From: a virus
Length of the DNA stretch: 39,186 bases
Direction: 5' to 3' (one strand)
IMG/VR virus record: IMGVR_UViG_3300021792_000237
Span: 1-39,186 of that record
Positions 23,825 through 30,978 of this stretch are shown one piece after another. Below the pieces are notes generated by a model. That model ran no database searches and was not told the origin of the DNA. It worked only from the letters and a program-made list of their open reading frames with translations. Made by a program: the position numbers and the translations under genes. The stretch's first letter is position 1. Each line of letters starts with the position of its first letter.

Positions 23825-24640
23825 TTACCAAAGAATGTTGCCATTTTCTGTAAAGCCCTTACTGCTTTTTATTATGTCAAAATCAAAGATACCGTAGGAA
23901 AAAACTCTTTTGACTTTTATCAAGGCTGTTTGATCGCATTTCATTAATTCGTCAGCCTTGGCCGCAGGCAGAGCAATATTGTAACTACCTAGATCCGCAA
24001 TACTATGATAAACAATTCCATCGGGATTATTCAAATTATGCATCAATAGTTTTGTAAGTATTCTTGAATGAATATATTTTGTCTCCGAAGCATTAGGCAT
24101 TCTTAAAATCTCATCAAAAAACAGATCAGGGTATAAAAAGCAATGAATATGGGATTTACCTTTTTTCTCTAAATCATTCAATATTTCCCTTACATAACCT
24201 ATTAAGTCTTGCATGAAGCTGACATTGCCTTTTGTCACCCTTTGATATTCGCCAAGGATAATAGCTCTTGGAAGTCGATGCTTAGGTAAGAATCCACTTA
24301 GCTGTACTAAATCACCTTCCTTAGCTTTAATTTCAGCTAAAGCGGTATATGGTGTAAAACTAAGGTATAAAAAAGGAGAGCCAACCTCATTGACTCTCCC
24401 TTCTTTAACTAAATTTTTTGGAGGGTATGTTAGCTCACTAACATTAGAAAAAGGCTTTCCATTCTCAATTACTCTAGCTCTAAAATAAGGACGTGAGTAC
24501 TGGCATTCAAAGCTAATAACATCATAGGTCTCAATAATTTTTTTAAGCCCCTCTTCAATGAATTTTGGATCATTGCTACGCTTAATCTGATTAGCTAAAT
24601 CTTCAATCTGATCCAATGGCATTAAAAACTTTATCGTCAA
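23825..24640 (-). CDS. RES-domain protein (NAD-consuming toxin family), standalone
   Basis: 271 residues from TTG 24640 with AAGGAG 8 nt upstream. The RES core is clear: CQYSRPYFRARV (46-57), EGRVNEVGSPFLYLSFTPYT ALAEI (80-104), with Arg82, Tyr92 and Glu103 at the positions of the conserved Arg, Tyr and Glu. RES toxins degrade NAD+ and are usually paired with an Xre-type antitoxin (DUF2384), as in RES-Xre systems. No such gene is adjacent, and the protein is longer than a typical RES toxin (about 150-230 residues). It begins 17 bp after the sensor gene, whose stop precedes its ribosome site by 7 nt, so they share an operon. An anti-phage or growth-arrest cargo is plausible. Confidence 0.75.
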   Translation of the reverse strand: MTIKFLMPLDQIEDLANQIKRSNDPKFIEEGLKKIIETYDVISFECQYSRPYFRARVIENGKPFSNVSELTYPPKNLVKEGRVNEVGSPFLYLSFTPYTALAEIKAKEGDLVQLSGFLPKHRLPRAIILGEYQRVTKGNVSFMQDLIGYVREILNDLEKKGKSHIHCFLYPDLFFDEILRMPNASETKYIHSRILTKLLMHNLNNPDGIVYHSIADLGSYNIALPAAKADELMKCDQTALIKVKRVFSYGIFDFDIIKSSKGFTENGNILW

Positions 24641-24657
24641 AGTTTCTTCTCCTTATT

Positions 24658-27351
24658 TTAACTGACACAACTTGACGAATTTACCTTTGACTGTGTCTGT
24701 TTTAATTTCATTCCAAACTTCAACTGCACAACGGTACCATTTTTAATACCTCGGTCAATGCGAAGTTTACCGCCTAACGAACGGGCAATATCGTGCATCG
24801 ATTCAAGGCCGGTACCAAAGCGCATAAACTTATCAAAAAAGGCAATTCCTTTACCATCATCTTGTATGGTGATCACAAATTCATCTTTGCTTCGCTTACC
24901 ACTCACTTCAATGTAACGCGCCTCAGCATGTTGCAACGCATTAATAAAAGCATGATTAATAAACGCGTAAATGTCTTGGCTTAGCTTCTCAGGTAAAGCT
25001 TTGCTTCCAAGCGCTAAATTAAACTCAACCTCTGTTTGGCTATATTGCAGTGATGTATTGGCCGAGAGCATCTTAAGGCCATCTTCAAGCGAGGTATTGC
25101 CCAGCGCTCCATGGCTGTACACAACAGGTAATAAAATATCTTTCGCTTCGTCCAGCTGCAGCAGGCCATCGCTTAACTGCAAGTCATTGCCTTGGCATAA
25201 ATGCGAACCCGACACCAATTTTCTAAAGCCCTGACTTAATGCAGTTTGTTGCTTGGTATCACGCATACGTCTAAATACTTCACGCATTTGCTTATGGCGT
25301 TGCAAAAACACAAAAAATACAGCAGCAAACAATAACACCACTAGCACAGCACACACCCACGCAAAGGCATCGCTTTTATAAAAAGAACCTTGAACATTCC
25401 AAACTATGGGAGCGCTTTTAACAAAGTGGCTACCATCTAACGTAGCTCTTACAACTAAGCTATGTTCACCCTCGTTTAACTGGCTAAAGTGAACTACTGG
25501 CTCGTTTAGGTTTATCCAGGCACCGCCATTGTGGCTATATTGATAGTCGTAATATTGAGTAAGTGCATAGTCAAAATTGCTAAAGTGCAACGTCATTTGG
25601 CTAGCTTGTTGTACATCATTTAATGCATTTAAGCTGGCATCATTCACACTCATTAACGACACCAAAACAGGCTTATCGTTTTGCAAGTTCGTATTGCTCA
25701 AACCTAATAACCCATTGTTCGACACCGCATACATAGCGCCGTTATAAGCCATTAAACTATTAGCGCCAAAGTATTGTTTTTCAGTATGAGGAATGGCTAC
25801 AACCGTTTCATCCACCAGCGTAAATAAACCGTTTGTAGTTGCAATGTACAAGCTGCCATTGAACACCGCTAAGTCAGTAATGAACCGAGGGCTTACTAAC
25901 AATTTAAACCCGTTATTGGTTTGCTTATACAGGCCACCACCATAAGCGGCTACATAAACGCTATTATCAAGCATCGTCACTTTACTTACTTTGCCTGCTT
26001 GAGTTGTAAGGCTGTGGCTCATATTACCCGTTTTAACGTTGTACACACTCAAACCTTTGCTAGTACTTATATACAGTAAGTGCTCAAACTTATTGGTTGC
26101 CAGTACTTCATTAGCAGCAAGGCCGCTTTCAACATTCAGTACTTTTTCAATGACCAAGTTATCATCAATCACTATCACGCCTTGGCCACTGGTAGACACA
26201 AGCCAACAGCCAGCAATTTTTTCAATACCTAAAATATAACCATTCGCTAACTGGCTTAACTGCTCGTTTTGCCACACATATAAACCATTTGTAGTGCCAA
26301 CAAGCGTTACTTTATCACTGGCAATACTGGTAATTTCGTTGCTTTGTTCTTGGCTAAGCGCGTTATTTAACGCGTCCATTGCCACGAACTGGCGCTGCAC
26401 AAAGCGATAAACACCCGAATCGGTGCCCATTAATAAACTCTGATTATCTTTACCTAGCACGTTGTATCGACTTACCAGTGGCAGGTTAAACTGATTCAAA
26501 TCTTGAGAAATAATCTCGTATTCATTATCAGCTACAGCCCAAAGGTTTGATTGTGAGTCCGCATAAACACTATTAAAAAACAGCTTACTTTTATTCAAAA
26601 CACCCGATACAAATTGTTTATCGAGCGTTGAATACAAACGCACTTCACCCGCCATAGCCATCGCTAAGTAACTATTTTTGTAAATGGTCATAGCGCTAGG
26701 GGTGGTGTTAAGTGAGGTTTTATGAACTTGTTCTGTGATGAGGTCGTAACTATAAAGCGTTTGTTCGTGGGCTATATATAATCTATCGCCAACAGCGGCA
26801 ATTAACCCTGAATGTATGGGCATTTTTATCAGCTGACGCTGATGGTTTAAATTCAAATGCCAAAGCCCTGTATTGGTTAGTGCGTATACTTGGCCATCGT
26901 GCGATAGCACCTTTAACACAGTTTGCCCAACCAGCGCTTGCAGGTTCCCAGCGCTTTTTTTGCTTAACACCTCAACCCCTTTAGAGGTAGCGGCGTAAAC
27001 ATGCTGGCCATTTACAGCCATATCTTTACTGGTTACTTCGGCAAATTGCTTAACATTGCCTGTTAAAACATCGTAAGCATAAATATGACCATTACTTGCA
27101 GCATACAACATGCTTTTATCTGCATTCGTTGTAAGTGCATATACCCACTGTGCTGGCAGCGCCTCAATTAATGCAAAGTGATAACCATCATATTTATACA
27201 AACCTTCATGGCTAGCAAAATACATAAAGCCATTCTTGCCCTGTACCACTTCAGTCATGTTGTTAGGTGTACTATGCGCACTTGCCCCTGTTGAAAATAG
27301 GCAAAGCACAATGAAAAGTAATCCACCGTATAAACGTGCTTTAACAGACAT
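24658..27351 (-). CDS. Transmembrane sensor with two-component propeller, Y_Y_Y and HATPase domains
   Basis: 897 residues from ATG 27351. Signal peptide ARLYGGLLFIVLCLFSTGASA, a long beta-propeller-type sensor (about 30-570, repeats ending GLY/GLW/GVY), a Y_Y_Y-like domain (about 585-655), one membrane segment (AWVCAVLVVLLFAAVFFVF, about 664-682) and a C-terminal HATPase. The N-box is HAFINALQHA (about 800-809), G1 is DDGKG (831-835) and G2 is GTGLESM (846-852). It should sense a periplasmic signal and signal inward. No normal H-box (E-x-x-R...LHD) is seen in the dimerisation segment (690-785), so it may not be a standard histidine kinase. No response regulator gene is near. An ATG-extended start (27396) would read an Arg-rich palindrome, and TTG at 27357 is a possible alternative. 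Confidence 0.8.
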   Translation of the reverse strand: MSVKARLYGGLLFIVLCLFSTGASAHSTPNNMTEVVQGKNGFMYFASHEGLYKYDGYHFALIEALPAQWVYALTTNADKSMLYAASNGHIYAYDVLTGNVKQFAEVTSKDMAVNGQHVYAATSKGVEVLSKKSAGNLQALVGQTVLKVLSHDGQVYALTNTGLWHLNLNHQRQLIKMPIHSGLIAAVGDRLYIAHEQTLYSYDLITEQVHKTSLNTTPSAMTIYKNSYLAMAMAGEVRLYSTLDKQFVSGVLNKSKLFFNSVYADSQSNLWAVADNEYEIISQDLNQFNLPLVSRYNVLGKDNQSLLMGTDSGVYRFVQRQFVAMDALNNALSQEQSNEITSIASDKVTLVGTTNGLYVWQNEQLSQLANGYILGIEKIAGCWLVSTSGQGVIVIDDNLVIEKVLNVESGLAANEVLATNKFEHLLYISTSKGLSVYNVKTGNMSHSLTTQAGKVSKVTMLDNSVYVAAYGGGLYKQTNNGFKLLVSPRFITDLAVFNGSLYIATTNGLFTLVDETVVAIPHTEKQYFGANSLMAYNGAMYAVSNNGLLGLSNTNLQNDKPVLVSLMSVNDASLNALNDVQQASQMTLHFSNFDYALTQYYDYQYSHNGGAWINLNEPVVHFSQLNEGEHSLVVRATLDGSHFVKSAPIVWNVQGSFYKSDAFAWVCAVLVVLLFAAVFFVFLQRHKQMREVFRRMRDTKQQTALSQGFRKLVSGSHLCQGNDLQLSDGLLQLDEAKDILLPVVYSHGALGNTSLEDGLKMLSANTSLQYSQTEVEFNLALGSKALPEKLSQDIYAFINHAFINALQHAEARYIEVSGKRSKDEFVITIQDDGKGIAFFDKFMRFGTGLESMHDIARSLGGKLRIDRGIKNGTVVQLKFGMKLKQTQSKVNSSSCVS

Positions 27352-27374
27352 AATCAATGCCCCTCTCCTTGGTC

Positions 27375-27394
27375 GGCGCAGCTTAAGCCGCGCC
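27375..27394 (-). promoter_or_regulatory. 20-bp near-perfect palindrome in the sensor gene leader
   Basis: Minus strand GGCGCGGCTTAAGCTGCGCC: arms GGCGC/GCGCC and GCTTAAGC in the centre, with one mismatch pair. It lies between the stop of the secreted-protein gene and AGGAGAGGGG before the sensor start. It is not followed by T, so it is not a terminator. A regulator-binding site or an mRNA hairpin is likely. Confidence 0.5.
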
Positions 27395-27419
27395 ATTTAT
27401 TATTATAAGAGCCTAATTA

Positions 27420-27923
27420 TTAATATTGTACGTGGTTGCGCGTACCACAGAACGACTCAACCGTTGCCTGGTAATCGGGGGTTGCATCGTCACTACTCAC
27501 ACTTTGAGCATCAAGTGTTCGCGCTTGTAACAAGCTTGTTTTAGCCGTTGCTGGTTTTTCCCAATTAATATTTTGGTTGGGTTTAACAATAAGAAAGGTC
27601 GGTTTACGCGGGTCATCAGGGTGTTTTTTTGTGTACCACTGTTGCATCACAAATTCACCGGCTTCCTGTCCGTACATATGCGTGTATGCAGCAGCTAAAA
27701 GCTGAGCGCCACGCTCGTTTGTAATAATCATCCCTGTTGACTCAAACGCTGAGCCACAATCAAAGTTCATATCTACACTTAAGCTACTGCTGTCTGGCAA
27801 CAGTAGCTGAGCTTGCATAGATGAAACACGCGCTCTATCAGGCAAAGGCTCCAAAGCCTGAGTCGCACTCGTAAAGGTAAAAGCGGCTAATGTTAGGGCT
27901 GAAAGTACAATACTTTTTAACAT
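27420..27923 (-). CDS. Secreted protein of the lysogeny operon, unknown family
   Basis: 167 residues from ATG 27923 (MLKSIVLSALTLAAFTFTSA), with GGAG 9 nt upstream; an in-frame ATG at 27938 is less likely. The signal peptide ends near ATQA. Mature part: DRARVSSMQAQLLLPDSS, NFDCGSAFEST and a C-terminal ESFCGTRN, so two cysteines could form a disulfide bond. It lies 15 bp after the repressor stop and before the sensor gene, and is probably co-transcribed with both. A periplasmic partner or ligand-sensor for the propeller domain is my inference; I know no family. Confidence 0.7.
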   Translation of the reverse strand: MLKSIVLSALTLAAFTFTSATQALEPLPDRARVSSMQAQLLLPDSSSLSVDMNFDCGSAFESTGMIITNERGAQLLAAAYTHMYGQEAGEFVMQQWYTKKHPDDPRKPTFLIVKPNQNINWEKPATAKTSLLQARTLDAQSVSSDDATPDYQATVESFCGTRNHVQY

Positions 27924-27938
27924 TGGGTAAAACTCCAT

Positions 27939-28397
27939 TTATGCCAACGTTAGCGCCCCCTTTGCCATAGTTTCAACAAGTGGTTCGCAAAAATCATTTT
28001 CAAAGCAGGCCTTTATTAACACTGGGCGTAACTTGTTGGCCACTGTTAATAATCTATCCGCTGGCAAATTTCTACTATACAACTCCCGTTCTAATATCTT
28101 TTCGACCATATCTAATGCTCGCAAAGCATCATCACTTGTGGGGGCTGCGGCTTTTTGTTTTGTTGAGTCTGCGCTCTTTCCATAAATTAACTCATCTACC
28201 GAGTAACCATATTGAACATACGTCTCAACAATATGGTTAAAAGGCAAATTACCAGAGCGACGACTCGCACTGATACCAGAAGGCGACAAGCCAATCTTAA
28301 TGGACAGTTGCCGATCACTTCCTTCGGTGCCTAATTTTTTATGCAACCTAGAAATAATCGCATCAAATTCAACACGGTTAACTTTATCTGAAATCAT
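27939..28397 (-). CDS. Prophage repressor, CI-type helix-turn-helix, no peptidase domain
   Basis: 152 residues. The DNA-binding part is about 7-60: FDAIISRLHKKLGTEGSDRQ, LSIKIGLSPSGISASRRSGN and YGYSVDELIYG, as in the phage CI repressor HTH family (PF07022). The rest is a helical oligomerisation-like region (DALRALDMVEKILERELY). There is no S24 Ser/Lys peptidase, so RecA-type self-cleavage is not expected, in contrast to lambda. It is divergent from the early regulator gene, over the operator region, and starts the minus-strand operon with the secreted protein, sensor and RES genes. AGG lies 5 nt before its ATG. Confidence 0.8.
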   Translation of the reverse strand: MISDKVNRVEFDAIISRLHKKLGTEGSDRQLSIKIGLSPSGISASRRSGNLPFNHIVETYVQYGYSVDELIYGKSADSTKQKAAAPTSDDALRALDMVEKILERELYSRNLPADRLLTVANKLRPVLIKACFENDFCEPLVETMAKGALTLA

Positions 28398-28536
28398 AAT
28401 ACCTAGTCAATAGATTAAATTTAATATATTTAATTTTAAAATTTAGCTTGACGAATTAAATTTAATTCACTTACATTAAAAAGCGAAGCGCAAGAACTCA
28501 AATTTAATTCACTAAACATTTTAAGGTTAACTTTTT
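28398..28536. promoter_or_regulatory. Immunity/control region between repressor and early genes
   Basis: A 139-bp AT-rich gap between divergent repressor and early regulator genes. Three dyad-like boxes share the core ATTAAATTTAAT (or its right half): 28414-28425, 28455-28466 and 28500-28510 (AAATTTAATTC). Their centres are 41 and 42 bp apart, about four helical turns. A further AATTTTAAAATT palindrome is at 28432-28443. The central box is a perfect 16-bp palindrome, GAATTAAATTTAATTC (28453-28468). Confidence 0.75.
28448..28476 (+). promoter_or_regulatory. Early promoter, plus strand, operator in its spacer
   Basis: TTGACG (28448-28453) and TTACAT (28471-28476) are 17 bp apart, good sigma70 boxes, leading to the plus-strand early regulator at 28537. 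The spacer is the palindrome GAATTAAATTTAATTC, so a bound repressor would block RNA polymerase directly. Confidence 0.7.
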
Positions 28537-28869
28537 ATGATTAAGAAAGCCATTCCCCACGAAGAGATAAAGCAACTTTTAGATCAGAAGGATATAAAGT
28601 TTGCTGATATTGCGAAGGCCAAAAAGGTCAGTGTTTCACTTGTTTCTATGGTTAGCCAACGCAAAAGCCAATCAAAGCCAATTGCACAGGCTATAAGCCA
28701 TTGCTTAAGCCACCCCCTTGAAGAAGTATTTGGTGATGTAGAAGCCTACTTCACTCCGAATAAAAGAGGCCCTAAAGATCGCTCTAAAAGGACCTCTCAA
28801 ATTATTACCGCGTTACGCAAGGGACAGCCCATCCCTCCTGCACACAACTCATTATCGGTCGCCAGTTAA
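28537..28869 (+). CDS. Ner/Cro-like early regulator (small HTH protein)
   Basis: 110 residues. Helix-turn-helix at about 20-45: FADIAKAKKVSVSLVSMVSQ, then KPIAQAISHCLSHPLEEVF, as in Ner-type proteins (Mu Ner, Nlp). The C-terminus is basic (PNKRGPKDRSKR). First gene of the early operon, right after the early promoter, divergent from the repressor. In Mu, Ner turns down both early and repressor transcription (family role). AAGG is 10 nt before the ATG. Confidence 0.75.
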   Translation: MIKKAIPHEEIKQLLDQKDIKFADIAKAKKVSVSLVSMVSQRKSQSKPIAQAISHCLSHPLEEVFGDVEAYFTPNKRGPKDRSKRTSQIITALRKGQPIPPAHNSLSVAS

Positions 28870-28945
28870 AAAAGAACAGGGAAAGGTTTAGGTAATTTTA
28901 ACCCTAAAAATTTCTTTATTTTCAAAACACAGAGGAAAACAAACC

Positions 28946-29368
28946 ATGAACTCAAACAGCATATTAAACGCAGAAGAAGCACCAAATTGTGATGTACGGT
29001 ACTTGTATTTAGCAGCACTAAACAAAGCCATTCAAGATTCTGGCTATTCACGCCCACGCATCGCTGATCGTATGAACGATGCCCTCGCAGGTGATGCCGT
29101 CATTAATGCGGGTAAATTAAATAAGTGGTTAGCGCCTAGTTCAGAGCAGTCAATGCCTATGGAATACCTTTCAGCATTCTGCTGGGCTGTGGGCAATGTC
29201 AGTATTGCCAATGAATTATTAAAACCAATTTTGCATCGTGTATTTGATGAACGCGGCCAAATGCTAGAACAAGCAGCCCGTTACCAACTCGAAGCCGAAG
29301 AACTGCAAAGCAAAGCCAAAAACCTCCTAACCCAAGCCAAAGCTGATCACCCTTCAGCGGTTAACTAA
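28946..29368 (+). CDS. Early protein with HTH-like N-terminal half
   Basis: 140 residues. YLYLAALNKAIQDSGYSRPR, IADRMNDALAGDAVINAGKL and NKWLAPSSEQSMPMEYLSAF (18-84) resemble a helix-turn-helix with a recognition-like loop; the C-terminal half is a coiled coil (EAEELQSKAKNLLTQAK). Similar proteins occur near the transposase of B3-type phages. Its function is not known to me. It is followed by a run of tightly linked small early genes. Confidence 0.6.
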   Translation: MNSNSILNAEEAPNCDVRYLYLAALNKAIQDSGYSRPRIADRMNDALAGDAVINAGKLNKWLAPSSEQSMPMEYLSAFCWAVGNVSIANELLKPILHRVFDERGQMLEQAARYQLEAEELQSKAKNLLTQAKADHPSAVN

Positions 29369-29383
29369 CACAGAGTAAATGCC

Positions 29384-29506
29384 ATGAAAACTGCCCCTAT
29401 CAAAGACCAAAAACCGCCTAAATTTCGCCCGCAAAGCACTAAGACGGTGTTTTTGATGACGATGGAGCAGCTAAAGGCCATAGCCCAAAAGGAATACAGA
29501 TCATGA
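29384..29506 (+). CDS. Small 40-aa early protein
   Basis: Reads MKTAPIKDQKPPKFRPQSTK, TVFLMTMEQLKAIAQKEYRS, then a TGA that overlaps the next ATG (ATGA). Basic, no membrane segment. The ribosome site GAGTAA is about 8 nt upstream. No family is recognised; the overlap makes it likely to be translated. Confidence 0.6.
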   Translation: MKTAPIKDQKPPKFRPQSTKTVFLMTMEQLKAIAQKEYRS

Positions 29507-29748
29507 ATTTACTAACTCAGCCTATTACCACTGAGCAGCTTGATATAAAGGTGTCAACGTTCACTTTGCAGTGCAACTGCTGTAAGCGCACTGAGCACGG
29601 CACCATACCTAGTAAATCCTTTATAGCAGCGGCTAACTATATGGGTTGGCGACAAGTTAAAACCAGCCATATCGACATAGATAGCGCCTGTCCAAGCTGT
29701 GTAAGAGAGCTAAAAGAGTTTTATCAAACTCAGCAGGTGCCAGCATGA
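29503..29748 (+). CDS. Small zinc-ribbon-like early protein
   Basis: 81 residues. CNCCKRTEHG (about 24-33) and CPSCVREL (about 63-70) form two CxxC-type pairs, so it is likely a zinc-bound fold. It overlaps the next gene by 4 bp (ATGA). A nucleic acid or protein contact role is plausible. No named family. Confidence 0.6.
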   Translation: MNLLTQPITTEQLDIKVSTFTLQCNCCKRTEHGTIPSKSFIAAANYMGWRQVKTSHIDIDSACPSCVRELKEFYQTQQVPA

Positions 29749-30053
29749 GCGAACAATACCTATCAACCACCATGCAACGTGGTTTGAACGCTATTAAGGC
29801 GTTAAGTGGTCATGAAGCAGATGGTATGCGCCCTGGCGAACTAGCCAAGCGTATGGGTATCAGCCAACCACAAGCAACGTCAGTTATTAAAAATCTGATC
29901 CATGCAGGTTTTGCTGAGCACTGCCCATGGGACCAAAACAAAGTACGTTTGGGGCCTGCCCTTATCACCATCGCCAACAGCGCACAACTAGCGATTAATC
30001 AGCGTGCTATGCAACTTGAGCAAGATCGTAAAAATTACGGAGCAATCGTATGA
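29745..30053 (+). CDS. IclR-type winged-helix early protein
   Basis: 102 residues. TMQRGLNAIKALSGHEADGM (9-28), RPGELAKRMGISQPQATSVI (29-48), then KNLIHAGFAEHCPW (49-62) and KVRLGPALITIA is the IclR N-terminal winged helix-turn-helix. There is no IclR ligand domain, so it is DNA-binding only. It lies in the early operon, overlapping both neighbours by 4 bp, and may regulate transposition or host genes. Confidence 0.7.
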   Translation: MSEQYLSTTMQRGLNAIKALSGHEADGMRPGELAKRMGISQPQATSVIKNLIHAGFAEHCPWDQNKVRLGPALITIANSAQLAINQRAMQLEQDRKNYGAIV

Positions 30054-30973
30054 CAACCGAATTATCACCCCAAGAACAACAAATCACAGTTGAAACAACA
30101 CAAGTGCTTGCCTCAAAGCAAGATGCGTTAATGCAACTTGGACAAATTCAAGCATTCAATTTTATTGGAAAACTGGTAACGGTTTCCGAATTAAAGATCT
30201 TGCAACAAGTTAAAGACTCTAAGAATTACAAGGGCTTAACTTATAAAGGTGAATCAGGAAAACTGGAAACCGTTTCCACTTGGGATCAATGTTGCGAAAA
30301 GATCTTAGGGATGAGTCGTAAGAGTGTTGATGAACGTCTATTAAACCTTTCTCAATTTGGTGAGGCGTTCTTTGAGCAAGCACAAGCTATGCGTTTAGGC
30401 TATCGCGATTTAAAAGCTCTGCGCCAACTGCCATCAGATGAACAAGCGCTAGTTATCGAATCTGAGGCGGTAGAAACCGGTGATAAAGAGGCGGTAAAAG
30501 ACTTAATTGATGACCTAAAAGCGCAGCACAAAAAAGAGTTAGATGCCGAGAAGCTAAAAACCAAAGAGTTAGACTCACAGCGCCAAGTGGCTATTCGTAT
30601 GCGCGACGAGTACCAAATGAAAGCCATGGACTATCAAACAGAACTTGAAAGCACCAAGTTCAAAGCCGATGCCTGGAAAGACCAAACAAAACACCTGCTA
30701 TTTGAAGCCACTAAGTATGAAAGCAATGCTGTTGAATCACTTAGCCGTTTAATAGCCTTACGAGATCACTTTTTAGATAACGACGATTTATCGCCACACG
30801 TTGTTGAGCACCTTGCTGCTGGTTTACTGCATAGCTTTAAGACCTTAGCAGAAGACTTTGCGCAATCTTGGCTTGAAACATCAAGCATTCTTGAGGGCTA
30901 CCTACCAAAAATGCGCCCAAGCCTTGATGTATTGCAAGAGCTAAACGACAGCGCCATGAGTAACGAGGAGTAA
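30050..30973 (+). CDS. Early coiled-coil protein before the transposase gene, unknown
   Basis: 307 residues. The N-terminal 130 have a DNA-binding-like look (VSTWDQCCEKILGMSRKSVD, ERLLNLSQFGEAFF). Residues about 140-215 form a long charged coiled coil (AQHKKELDAEKLKTKELDSQ). The C-terminus is helical. Proteins of this type precede the transposase gene in B3-like phages. Function unknown. It is separated from the transposase by 5 bp and a ribosome site. Confidence 0.6.
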   Translation: MTTELSPQEQQITVETTQVLASKQDALMQLGQIQAFNFIGKLVTVSELKILQQVKDSKNYKGLTYKGESGKLETVSTWDQCCEKILGMSRKSVDERLLNLSQFGEAFFEQAQAMRLGYRDLKALRQLPSDEQALVIESEAVETGDKEAVKDLIDDLKAQHKKELDAEKLKTKELDSQRQVAIRMRDEYQMKAMDYQTELESTKFKADAWKDQTKHLLFEATKYESNAVESLSRLIALRDHFLDNDDLSPHVVEHLAAGLLHSFKTLAEDFAQSWLETSSILEGYLPKMRPSLDVLQELNDSAMSNEE

Positions 30974-30978
30974 GCATC

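Noticed and set aside
27352-27396. N-terminal extension of the sensor
   Set aside because: It would read through a palindrome and make an Arg-rich peptide in front of a normal signal peptide. ATG 27351 suits the signal peptide better.
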